This document shows positions 1 through 6,320 of a stretch of 6,556 nucleotides of DNA, piece after piece. A program made the translations under genes and the position numbers. Numbering within the stretch: the first letter of the stretch is position 1; each line of letters begins with the position of its first letter. Source of the DNA: Desulfobulbaceae bacterium (GTDB lineage: Bacteria > Desulfobacterota > Desulfobulbia > Desulfobulbales > Desulfocapsaceae); the NCBI GenBank assembly GCA_030599175.1, contig JAUVON010000160.1:1-6556 (forward strand), in the 5' to 3' direction. The notes below the pieces were generated by a model that was not told the origin of the DNA, did not search any database, and was given only the letters and a program-made list of their open reading frames with translations.

Positions 1-9
1 TATAATAGC

Positions 10-31
10 GAACAGAAAAAGAACAGTAAAA
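10..31. repeat. Two-unit imperfect 11-bp tandem repeat
   Basis: GAACAGAAAAA (10-20) is followed directly by GAACAGTAAAA (21-31), matching at 10 of 11 positions. It lies downstream of the small membrane protein gene, in A-rich noncoding DNA at the window edge. No function can be assigned; polymerase slippage is the simplest origin. Confidence 0.5.
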
Positions 32-44
32 TTCCAGAATAACG

Positions 45-70
45 AAAAAATTCTATTTCCTGAATTTTTT
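45..70. terminator. Weak AT-only hairpin downstream of the minus-strand gene pair
   Basis: AAAAAATTC (45-53) and GAATTTTTT (62-70) form a perfect 9-bp inverted repeat around an 8-nt loop. It starts about 30 bp past the stop of the small membrane protein gene, where an end to that transcript would be expected. Read on either strand, the distal arm ends in a run of U. The stem has a single G-C pair, far weaker than a standard intrinsic terminator, so this is only a candidate, possibly bidirectional. The true terminator may lie beyond the window. Confidence 0.25.
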
Positions 71-101
71 TCCAGTAAAGGGGAGGTTTGTTGATTACGG
101 T

Positions 102-542
102 TTATCGGATATTCCGGGGGGGAATTTCTTGCGATGGCCAGGTAAATTGAGGCTTACCGCTTTTTTTACGGATCCAGTCGAGGCTATGTTGGACGGCAGG
201 CTTAAAGATCAGGTAGTTGAGCATAGTTTGTTTACCCGGAAAGGAAAGGAGAAGAAGACCGATAAGTATGGTCAGGATGCCCTGGCCAGGTAGAAAGAGC
301 ATCGCAAATCCTGCTGTAAGCAGAAATATGCCACCGATATTGCGAAAAAGGAGAAATCCCAGGCTGGTTACAGAAATCCTGGCGGCTTGTTTTTTCTTGT
401 TGATGTTAATAAAGCAGTTAACTGAAAGGTTGCTGACTATCAGTGGAATGATGAGCAAGCTCAGGAAAAAAGTGGCAAGAGAGATGGGTGCAAGCCATCG
501 GAGCAGAGTTTGGAGAAGCTGTATGTTGGTAAATTGATCCAT
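102..542 (-). CDS. Small PGPGW-type integral membrane protein
   Basis: This 146-residue protein has no known reaction. It resembles the small putative transmembrane proteins grouped under the PGPGW motif. The signature is residues 84-99, LPGQGILTILIGLLLL, preceded by RNIGGIFLLTAGFAM (67-81) and followed by FPGK and a basic stretch ending in WIRKKSGKP (123-131). Hydrophobic segments lie near residues 16-39, 60-83 and 86-101, suggesting two or three membrane spans with a short basic C-terminal tail. The central motif reads PGQGI rather than PGPGW, so it is a variant member. The ATG at 540-542 is 9 bp past the stop of the large DUF748 gene, so the two are almost certainly cotranscribed. A GGAGAG lies at 556-561, inside the intergenic junction and the end of the upstream gene, 13 nt from the ATG. 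Membrane assignment is firm; function is unknown. Confidence 0.8.
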   Translation of the reverse strand: MDQFTNIQLLQTLLRWLAPISLATFFLSLLIIPLIVSNLSVNCFININKKKQAARISVTSLGFLLFRNIGGIFLLTAGFAMLFLPGQGILTILIGLLLLSFPGKQTMLNYLIFKPAVQHSLDWIRKKSGKPQFTWPSQEIPPRNIR

Positions 543-551
543 TGCACTCTA

Positions 552-3500
552 TTATCTCTCCAGGGCCCTTATGCTGATCGACACACCGTTTGGTGAATTA
601 TCTTCTGTTGGTTTCGTTTGGTTTGTGTCCACAACAGTTATTCTTTGCGGTTCAAGACTTAACTGGGATATGAAGTACTGGTTAACTGACTGGACTCTTT
701 TTTCAGCAAGCTCTTGCAACATGTTCTCAGTCACTTCAACCTGTTGCGGCTGGGTTGGATTGAATTCCTGGAGAAACTTTGGCGGAATGTCCAATTCAAC
801 TATCTTTCCTTCCTTGACCATTTTTTTCTGCTTCTGCTCAAGGGTTTTTCTGTAGAGTTCTTTTTGTTCCTGCCATTTTTTTAATCTGCGTTGGTTGTCC
901 ACTGCAACCCTTTCTGACTCAGTAGTTTCCAACTGCGTCTTCATGGCTGTAGAGTCGATAGTGTGATTATAGCTGCCTGATAGAGTCAGGCCAATGTTGG
1001 GGTTGGCCGTAAGAAATGAACCGTAGCGTGTAAGAGTTTTTCTGCCTTTTTCAGACATAATGAACTCAGCGGGCCTGAAATCAATAAATTCACTGTCGGT
1101 TAAGTCGGTGAAATCTTCGGAGGCAAGGAGAAATGGAGAGACCGATGCTTTGATAATGAGTTTTTGAAAACGGGTAATTATATGATCAAACAGCGTTAAT
1201 TGAGAGACAGGTTCCTTGTCAATAAAGGAAAAATCGAGGTTGAATGAATTATCCTGGTCTGTAAGAAGAGACAGTGTCAGGGCTGATTCTGATGCTTGGT
1301 ATTCTGCTTGAACTCCGGAAAATATGACACTGCCGGTGTTGTTCAACTGTCCATCTTTCCAGTGACTGTCGAGGTTCAGGTCAAATGCTCCTCTGCTTGT
1401 GTCTATCTCAAGTTGTGAACCAAGTTGTTTATAAAAGGCAGCCAGGGGAAAGTCAGTGAGCGTAAATGTGAAACTGCCATTTTTTTGTTTGGAGAAGAGA
1501 TCGCTCTGGCCCTGAATAACAAAAAGTGAATCGTCGAGTTTTCCTTGAAACTTCAATTGACTCTTTTCAGTATTTTTACTCGGTTGCAGACCTGTAATAG
1601 TACCGTTAAAATCGGTGATCGATCCCTGCCAGGGGGGTGACATCCTCTGATCCTCTACTTCAATAGTACCATTTTCAACGACCACCTCCTTAATATTAAA
1701 AGAGGATGATGTCAGTTTGGTGGATAAAGGCAGGTATTTCTGCAGAAGGCCGGTGAAATTCTCAAGAGGGCTGTTATCTCCACTATCAATCTTCCATGAA
1801 AAAACGGGGAATTCAAATTCGGCGAGTGAAATAGCGAGATGAAATGGTTTGGCGGAGAAGTTGACGTCGTGGAAGACGCTGTTTTTCCATTTGATGATGG
1901 CTTTCTTTTTTTCTACAATCGATACCTGGTTAAGGCTCAGGTTTCCGGTAAATTCGGATTGAGGAAGAGTGAAGGTGCCCTTACCATCAAGTAAACCGTT
2001 GATGCGGGTCAAAGCTGATGAATCGGCAAACCACGAGAAGACAGTTCCGGACTGCAGGCCCTTAAACTCGGTTTCCAGAGATACTTTAAATGGTGACAGG
2101 AGAACATGCCCTTCTGCACTGATGGATCCACCGTTTTGAGTTCCGGCAACTATTGAAATGTTGTTATTTGCCCCTTTGGTCAGGTAAAAGTCCTTAGCCT
2201 TCAGGCTAAAGCCGGGAAAGTGGAGTTTTGAATCATTACCCTTACCGGTTAAGATTGTTGCTTTACCGTCAAAACTAAGGCTGTCTAACCGGTATCCTCT
2301 CTCACTGTTTTCAGTAAAGAGTGAGAAGGAGCCCGGCAGTTGTCCCCTGGTCAGGTTGAGCGTGCCGTTTTCAATGGCAACACTACCAAAAACAGTCTTT
2401 TTATCTGAAGTACTAAAGCCTGAGACTGTCACCAAGGGAGCAGAAAGAACAGTTGATTTTTCCTCCTTCAGGAGAAAATTCTGCACGGAAATTGTAGTAT
2501 CGGTAAGACTGAAAAAAGGGACGTGAGATGTGTCGCCTGAAAGCGAAAGGAGAAATCTGCCCTTAAGGTCGGCAACCCCTTCTGAGGTGACAAACGGTTT
2601 TATTTCAAAAGAGCGTAAAAGGTTATTGATTCGCATATTGTTAATGGTGAGAGCGCCGTCCAGCAGGTTTGGAGTGGTCAGTTTTCCCTGCCATGAAAAA
2701 AATGATGACGCTCCACGTTGTTCACCGGTTAAACGAAAAGTACCGGGTTCTTTTCCCTTACCCCTGTTTTCTGAAGAGCTGTAATGTTTTAAATGAAATT
2801 GCAGTGCATCCCAGGTGATATCAGGTTTTCCTGAAGTATTCTTTTGGAATAAGTGCAGCATGCCTCCATCCACAATCATAAGATCGATATTTGTGGTGAC
2901 ATGTGGTCCGGATTGTACCCTGAGTAGTTCAGGCTTTGTCTCTTCACTGAAAATTTGCCGGAGATTATCAGAAAAGCTCTGGCCATAGGATGAAAACACA
3001 GGATCTCTCAGGGATAACGTTTCAAGCTGAATATACCTTGATACCGGGTGCAGTAGGCCGATCAGGTGTACTGTCGGAGCAGTAATCTTTATGGTGCCGT
3101 CATGGGTTGACATCTCAGTGCCGGCGATTTTGAGATCGAAATTGATCGCCAGTTTCCTGCCTTTCTTTTCCTCCGGTGAAAATTTAAGCCCGATTTCCCC
3201 ATCGGCCTTCCCCTGAGTAAAATTAAAAGGGAGGTCAAAGGGGAGGTAGCTGAAATAAAATGGAAGATCCAGTGCCTGAATGTCACAGGAGAGATCCGTG
3301 GTACGATTCTCATCACCAGCTTCACCGACAGCCGCTTCACCTGTCAGCTCAAGGGGGCTGCCGTTTATGGTCGCTGAAAAATGAGGCCGGATATAGTTTC
3401 CTGCTTGAAAAGGAAAGTTTGACAGGGTGGGCAGTGCAAGCTGAATGTCTTCAATAATATGGGTTTTTCTTAGCGGCAGATCTGAAAAAGTAATTTTACT

Positions 3501-4082
3501 TTCGGAAATATCGATATTGTTCAATGAAAAGTGAAAAGGCAGAGCGGAGAAGGCCATCATTCCAGCAGCATTGTCCAGGTTTGACGAGTTAACTAATGAT
3601 GAAAAATTATATGACCCATCGATTTCGCGATTAACATGTGCTTCCAGTTCTTCAATTATAAGACTATTGCTTACCAGGTCGTTTCGCAAAAGAGATAATG
3701 GTGCAAGCTTCATCTTAACGTTTTTGATGTTAAGTAAATCAGGGCGCTCATCGTGTTTGGATAAAATCCGTATGTCTTCAGCCTTGAAACTGAAGGTTAA
3801 CGGATTGAAACTGACATTTCCCGGATGAAAAACAAAACCGGTTTTTTCATAAACATCTTCTGGTAAAATTTTGGTGATATAATAGGGCACCCCTACAAAC
3901 CCGGCGATGGCATATAGCCCAAGAAGCCCTGCAAGAATGAAAATCCACAGCCACATTTTACTTCCAGGTTGAGACTGTTTTCCGGTTGGCTTTCGAGGGC
4001 CGGGAGAGACAATTTTCCTGGCAGACCTTTTGAGGCGGGATTTAGATTTTTTTATGGAAATATTGCCGAAATGATCAGACAT
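552..4082 (-). CDS. DUF748 family AsmA-like giant periplasmic protein with OmpA-like C-terminus
   Basis: This protein has 1176 residues. A basic cytoplasmic N-terminus (1-42) precedes one membrane anchor (about 43-65, WLWIFILAGLLGLYAIAG), and everything after it is predicted periplasmic. Residues 80-250 carry the AsmA/DUF748-like pattern (LSLLRNDLVSNSLIIEEL; REIDGSYNFSSLV; LNNIDISESKITFSD). The middle consists of long alternating beta-strand repeats. Residues 790-985 match the DUF748 core most clearly (VENGTIEVEDQRMSPPWQG, then LIIKASVSPFLL). Residues 997-1170 resemble an OmpA-like fold (FIDFRPAEFIMSEKGRKTL; AEKRVQSVNQYFISQLSLEP; QRITVVD) interrupted by a charged, probably helical stretch at about 1048-1095. 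AsmA-like proteins such as YhdP, TamB and YdbH are implicated in phospholipid transport to the outer membrane; a similar role here is inference. The start is an ATG with AGGAGA 14 nt upstream (4097-4102). The alternative Met43 would remove the basic tail just before the anchor and is less likely. It is divergent from the c-di-AMP operon. Confidence 0.88.
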   Translation of the reverse strand: MSDHFGNISIKKSKSRLKRSARKIVSPGPRKPTGKQSQPGSKMWLWIFILAGLLGLYAIAGFVGVPYYITKILPEDVYEKTGFVFHPGNVSFNPLTFSFKAEDIRILSKHDERPDLLNIKNVKMKLAPLSLLRNDLVSNSLIIEELEAHVNREIDGSYNFSSLVNSSNLDNAAGMMAFSALPFHFSLNNIDISESKITFSDLPLRKTHIIEDIQLALPTLSNFPFQAGNYIRPHFSATINGSPLELTGEAAVGEAGDENRTTDLSCDIQALDLPFYFSYLPFDLPFNFTQGKADGEIGLKFSPEEKKGRKLAINFDLKIAGTEMSTHDGTIKITAPTVHLIGLLHPVSRYIQLETLSLRDPVFSSYGQSFSDNLRQIFSEETKPELLRVQSGPHVTTNIDLMIVDGGMLHLFQKNTSGKPDITWDALQFHLKHYSSSENRGKGKEPGTFRLTGEQRGASSFFSWQGKLTTPNLLDGALTINNMRINNLLRSFEIKPFVTSEGVADLKGRFLLSLSGDTSHVPFFSLTDTTISVQNFLLKEEKSTVLSAPLVTVSGFSTSDKKTVFGSVAIENGTLNLTRGQLPGSFSLFTENSERGYRLDSLSFDGKATILTGKGNDSKLHFPGFSLKAKDFYLTKGANNNISIVAGTQNGGSISAEGHVLLSPFKVSLETEFKGLQSGTVFSWFADSSALTRINGLLDGKGTFTLPQSEFTGNLSLNQVSIVEKKKAIIKWKNSVFHDVNFSAKPFHLAISLAEFEFPVFSWKIDSGDNSPLENFTGLLQKYLPLSTKLTSSSFNIKEVVVENGTIEVEDQRMSPPWQGSITDFNGTITGLQPSKNTEKSQLKFQGKLDDSLFVIQGQSDLFSKQKNGSFTFTLTDFPLAAFYKQLGSQLEIDTSRGAFDLNLDSHWKDGQLNNTGSVIFSGVQAEYQASESALTLSLLTDQDNSFNLDFSFIDKEPVSQLTLFDHIITRFQKLIIKASVSPFLLASEDFTDLTDSEFIDFRPAEFIMSEKGRKTLTRYGSFLTANPNIGLTLSGSYNHTIDSTAMKTQLETTESERVAVDNQRRLKKWQEQKELYRKTLEQKQKKMVKEGKIVELDIPPKFLQEFNPTQPQQVEVTENMLQELAEKRVQSVNQYFISQLSLEPQRITVVDTNQTKPTEDNSPNGVSISIRALER
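556..561 (-). promoter_or_regulatory. Shine-Dalgarno candidate for the small membrane protein gene
   Basis: GGAGAG on the minus strand ends 13 nt before the ATG at 540-542, longer than the usual 5-9 nt. It lies just inside the 3' end of the DUF748 coding region. A weaker GAG sits closer to the ATG. Translational coupling to the upstream gene probably matters as much as this site. Confidence 0.4.
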
Positions 4083-4096
4083 TGTAACTCTGCAAG

Positions 4097-4102
4097 TCTC
4101 CT
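4097..4102 (-). promoter_or_regulatory. Shine-Dalgarno candidate for the DUF748 gene
   Basis: AGGAGA on the minus strand lies 14 nt before the ATG at 4080-4082, a longer spacing than usual. A second, weaker GAG is 5 nt from the ATG. The nearest downstream alternative start is Met43, at the head of the membrane anchor, so the annotated ATG is still preferred. Confidence 0.45.
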
Positions 4103-4191
4103 ATAGTAAGCTCGTGAGAATCATTTTTTGAAGTATAATCAGATCGATGGGAATTGGGCTACAAAATGTTTATGAGGACTATTGGGTAGCG

Positions 4192-4203
4192 ATGAATATT
4201 CAT
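4192..4203. repeat. Perfect 12-bp palindrome
   Basis: ATGAATATTCAT is identical to its own reverse complement. It lies about 110 bp from the DUF748 start and about 185 bp from cdaA. Size and symmetry fit a homodimeric regulator half-site pair, but no matching second copy was found in the window and the regulator is unknown. Its right half is shared with the adjacent direct repeat. Confidence 0.4.
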
Positions 4204-4223
4204 ATCCGATTCATACGTATCCG
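4198..4223. repeat. Imperfect tandem direct repeat, second copy carrying a 4-bp insertion
   Basis: ATTCATATCCG (4198-4208) is followed without a gap by ATTCATACGTATCCG (4209-4223). The second copy equals the first plus ACGT after ATTCAT, which creates the perfect palindrome ATACGTAT (4213-4220). It would lie in the 5' untranslated region of the minus-strand transcript if the promoter proposed at 4263-4291 is right. Role unknown: either a regulator site or a slippage duplication. Confidence 0.55.
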
Positions 4224-4262
4224 TAAAGTGAACTTTTTGTCCCACTAGAACATATTTTTGGA

Positions 4263-4291
4263 ATTGTAGTACTTTTTTTTCCAAAAGTAAA
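4263..4291 (-). promoter_or_regulatory. Candidate sigma70 promoter for the DUF748 gene pair
   Basis: On the minus strand TTTACT (4286-4291) and TACAAT (4263-4268) are separated by 17 bp. They match 4 of 6 and 5 of 6 consensus positions. Transcription would begin near 4256 and leave a 5' leader of roughly 170 nt containing the palindromes and direct repeat. The assignment is by eye in AT-rich DNA, where chance matches are common. Confidence 0.35.
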
Positions 4292-4338
4292 AAAAACGTT
4301 TTAATTCCTTCGTATTAGTCGTACATTTAAACTATAAG
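4288..4338 (+). promoter_or_regulatory. Candidate sigma70 promoter with UP-like A/T tract for the cdaA operon
   Basis: TTCGTA (4309-4314, 3 of 6 matches) and TATAAG (4333-4338, 5 of 6) are separated by 18 bp. Just upstream, 4289-4306 is an A8-CGTTTTAATT tract, which falls about 40-57 bp before the predicted start near 4345, where an UP element would sit. The resulting leader would be about 42 nt. The -10 box and UP-like tract are the better evidence; the -35 is poor. Confidence 0.35.
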
Positions 4339-4386
4339 AATGGACTTTTCCCAAATCTTTGAGATTACAGGCACCCATTACCCCTT

Positions 4387-5178
4387 ATGTTTGATTCGTT
4401 TAGTTATTTTCGCTGGCAGGATGTCCTGGATATTCTGGTTGTAGCTTTTATTATTCACCAGCTGGTTTCCGTCATGCGGGGCACACGATCTGTCCAGATG
4501 GTTGTCGGTATCGGGATACTGACTTTAGTCTATTTTCTTGCCAGTGTTCTACACCTGTCTGCACTTTTATGGGTGATGCAGACCTTTCTCAGCTCTATCC
4601 TTCTTATTGTTATCATCGTTTTTCAAAAAGATATCCGCCGTGCCTTGACCCAGGTTGGTAGATCTCCGTTTCAAAAACATACCGATATCGTAGAAAAACA
4701 GATGGAGGAGATTATTCGAACACTTTTCTATCTGTCCAAAAGGCGGATTGGGGCACTTATCGTAATTGAGCGGGAAACGAGTCTCGGCGATTTTATCGAA
4801 TCCGGGTTCAAACTCGATGCACTGCTAACAAAAGAATTGCTGATATCTGTCTTTATGCCGGCCTCACCGTTGCATGATGGTGCCGTTTTGATTAACAGGG
4901 AGCGGATTACGCACGCTGGTTGTATTCTCCCGCTTACGCAGAACCCATATATTAATAAACGTTACGGTACCCGCCACAGGGCTGCCATTGGTCTCACAGA
5001 AGAAACCGATGCTGTGGTTCTGGTTGTCTCCGAAGAAACCCAGGAAATTTCAATTGTGAGACATGGGGCTTTGACCACGGTTGAAGATGAGATCACTCTT
5101 AAAAAAAATCTTCAGGCGATATTTGTCGCCAATAACGGATCCTCTTATTCGTTTAAACACTGGATGGGCAGTAGATGA
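4387..5178 (+). CDS. cdaA: Diadenylate cyclase CdaA (c-di-AMP synthase)
   Basis: It condenses two ATP into cyclic di-AMP, with the catalytic DAC domain on the cytoplasmic side of the membrane. At 263 residues it is close to the usual length of about 270. Three hydrophobic segments (about 13-30, 35-54 and 58-78) are followed by a linker (FQKDIRRALTQVGR) and the DAC domain. Both catalytic signatures are intact: DGA at 164-166 within MPASPLHDGAVLIN, and the RHR motif at 196-198 within GTRHRAA. A conserved VVSEE (213-217) follows. The ATG is the first possible start after an in-frame TGA at 4360-4362, so the start is fixed and matches the family (MFDSFSYFRWQDVLDILVVAF). No Shine-Dalgarno sequence precedes it. 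It overlaps cdaR by 4 bp, and glmM follows, the classic operon order. The usual ftsH-folP genes are not directly upstream here. Confidence 0.97.
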   Translation: MFDSFSYFRWQDVLDILVVAFIIHQLVSVMRGTRSVQMVVGIGILTLVYFLASVLHLSALLWVMQTFLSSILLIVIIVFQKDIRRALTQVGRSPFQKHTDIVEKQMEEIIRTLFYLSKRRIGALIVIERETSLGDFIESGFKLDALLTKELLISVFMPASPLHDGAVLINRERITHAGCILPLTQNPYINKRYGTRHRAAIGLTEETDAVVLVVSEETQEISIVRHGALTTVEDEITLKKNLQAIFVANNGSSYSFKHWMGSR

Positions 5179-6320
5179 AACCGTTTTGGAACACCCCCTC
5201 GGGTAGGCAGAATCCGGCAAAGAGAGTATCGAAGGACTGGATTCTACGCCTGGCCTCGATTCTGCTTGCTGTGGTCTTGTGGTTTTATGTAGGGGGTGAG
5301 GATACGGTGAATAAAAATGTTATGGTGCCAATCGAAATCATAAATCTTCCCCGGGATCTGGTTATTTCGAACCAATTTAAAAAGGAGATTGAAGTTACGG
5401 TCAGTGGGCCGAGGTCGCTTCTTCTCGACCTGGCCAATCGCGGAGTTACCAGGCAGGTTGATCTCTCTGCGGCAGTTCCGGGGACAATGGTGATAGAAAA
5501 CAGTAACCAGCATATTCCTGTACCACGTGGGGTTACAGTGCAGAGGGTTCAGCCATCTTCCATAATTCTCTCCCTTGATAAACTTATCCAGAAAGCATTC
5601 CCTGTCACCGCAAAGACCTCAGGATTTGTTGAGGAAGGATACTATTTGAAGAGTCTGAAGACCGATCCGGACGTGATCACTATAACCGGGCCGAGTACTG
5701 TCCTCTCTCCACTGGATGAACTGTATACCGAGGCTATAAGTCTTTTAGGGGTAAAACAATCTGCACAACTGCAGGTGCCGCTTGAGCTTGATCCTACAGT
5801 TGTTGATTTGATAGGTGAGACTTCTGTTACAGCCGATCTGATAGTGGGTCTGGAAACTCTTACAAAGACGATGACCGGCGTTAAAGTTCATGTGGTCATC
5901 GATGGAGTGCTGAGAAAGGTGATGCCGGAAGTGGTGAAGGTGACGGCAAATATACCAAAGCTTCTGATAAAAAAGGAAACTGATCTTAAAAAGTTATTCA
6001 CCGTTACTGCAATGCAAACGGATGGAGAGGGGATGTTGAAGGTGAAGGTGATTCCCCGCCCGGATATCGAGCTTCCAATAGAAATTATATCCATTATTCC
6101 AGGTAATGTGCTTCTTGTTAACGACGGTGAACCTGTTTCAGCTTATCCTCTGTCTACTACACTTCTTGAAGAGGTTGCTGCGATGGCAATGCCGGATATT
6201 GGCAATATTGAAGTTGATCGGAGGGAGGAGGAAAAGCCTGAATTGAACGTGGAGGATTCGGCTGATTCGCCATTGATAATCCTGGCATCGAAGAAAAAGA
6301 AAATAAAGACTACTGAATAG
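5175..6320 (+). CDS. cdaR: CdaR-type YbbR-domain protein, regulator of CdaA
   Basis: This 381-residue protein is the membrane-anchored partner that modulates CdaA in Firmicutes. It has a short basic cytoplasmic N-terminus, one membrane helix (about 22-40, WILRLASILLAVVLWFYVGG) and an extracytoplasmic region of YbbR-like repeats. Two repeats are clear: about 48-136 (VPIEIINLPRDLVI, EIEVTVSGPRSLL, VQPSSIILSLD) and 137-225 (KAFPVTAKTSGFVEEGYYL, VITITGPSTVLSPL). A third at about 228-313 is degenerate but keeps the VTANIPK and IISIIPGNVLLV strands. The tail (345-381) is charged, rich in Asp/Glu and then Lys. The ATG overlaps the cdaA stop as ATGA, which implies translational coupling; only a weak GGATGGG precedes it. 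Assignment rests on topology, repeats and position between cdaA and glmM. Whether it activates or inhibits CdaA cannot be read from sequence. Confidence 0.93.
   Translation: MKPFWNTPSGRQNPAKRVSKDWILRLASILLAVVLWFYVGGEDTVNKNVMVPIEIINLPRDLVISNQFKKEIEVTVSGPRSLLLDLANRGVTRQVDLSAAVPGTMVIENSNQHIPVPRGVTVQRVQPSSIILSLDKLIQKAFPVTAKTSGFVEEGYYLKSLKTDPDVITITGPSTVLSPLDELYTEAISLLGVKQSAQLQVPLELDPTVVDLIGETSVTADLIVGLETLTKTMTGVKVHVVIDGVLRKVMPEVVKVTANIPKLLIKKETDLKKLFTVTAMQTDGEGMLKVKVIPRPDIELPIEIISIIPGNVLLVNDGEPVSAYPLSTTLLEEVAAMAMPDIGNIEVDRREEEKPELNVEDSADSPLIILASKKKKIKTTE

Larger units (their letters stand above)
4083..4386. other. Divergent intergenic region
   Basis: These 304 bp separate the minus-strand DUF748 gene from cdaA and contain no convincing gene. 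The region is AT-rich, with T and A runs at 4255-4259, 4273-4280 and 4289-4296. It holds candidate promoters for both directions, two short perfect palindromes (4192-4203 and 4213-4220), an imperfect direct repeat (4198-4223), and an inverted repeat of TTTTGGAA (4256-4263) with TTCCAAAA (4279-4286). A competing inverted repeat, TACTTTT (4270-4276) with AAAAGTA (4283-4289), overlaps the last one. Neither is followed by a U run in a position that would make a terminator. I saw no riboswitch-like fold. Confidence 0.7.

Noticed and set aside
1..6. TATAAT at the window edge
   Set aside because: Its -35 would lie outside the window, and transcription would run antisense to the small membrane protein gene with no gene to serve.
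80..150. Strong GGGGAGG followed by a TTG-initiated short plus-strand frame
   Set aside because: The frame ends after about 19 codons, uses a rare start and overlaps the 3' end of a well-supported minus-strand gene.
217..537. Plus-strand open frame antisense to the small membrane protein gene
   Set aside because: It is rich in Arg and lacks any recognisable domain, as expected for the complement of a hydrophobic gene. Other antisense frames inside the DUF748 gene and cdaR were dismissed for the same lack of evidence.
4134..4139. Perfect TATAAT on the plus strand
   Set aside because: No recognisable -35 at 16-18 bp upstream (CTCGTG at the 17-bp position) and it would give a leader of about 240 nt for cdaA.
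4192..4248. 18-codon open frame (MNIHIRFIRIRKVNFLSH) upstream of cdaA
   Set aside because: It overlaps the palindrome and tandem repeat, has only a distant GAGGA for a ribosome site, and its repetitive residues come from the DNA repeat. A leader peptide cannot be excluded but is not supported.
4083..4386. Possible c-di-AMP (ydaO-type) riboswitch before cdaA or the DUF748 gene
   Set aside because: The region is AT-rich without the GC-containing paired helices and conserved G-rich segments of that class; only short AT inverted repeats are present.
5101..5108. Run of eight A within cdaA as a slippage or frameshift site
   Set aside because: It encodes an ordinary Lys-Lys-Asn stretch near the C-terminus, the frame continues normally to the cdaR overlap, and no downstream stimulating hairpin was seen.
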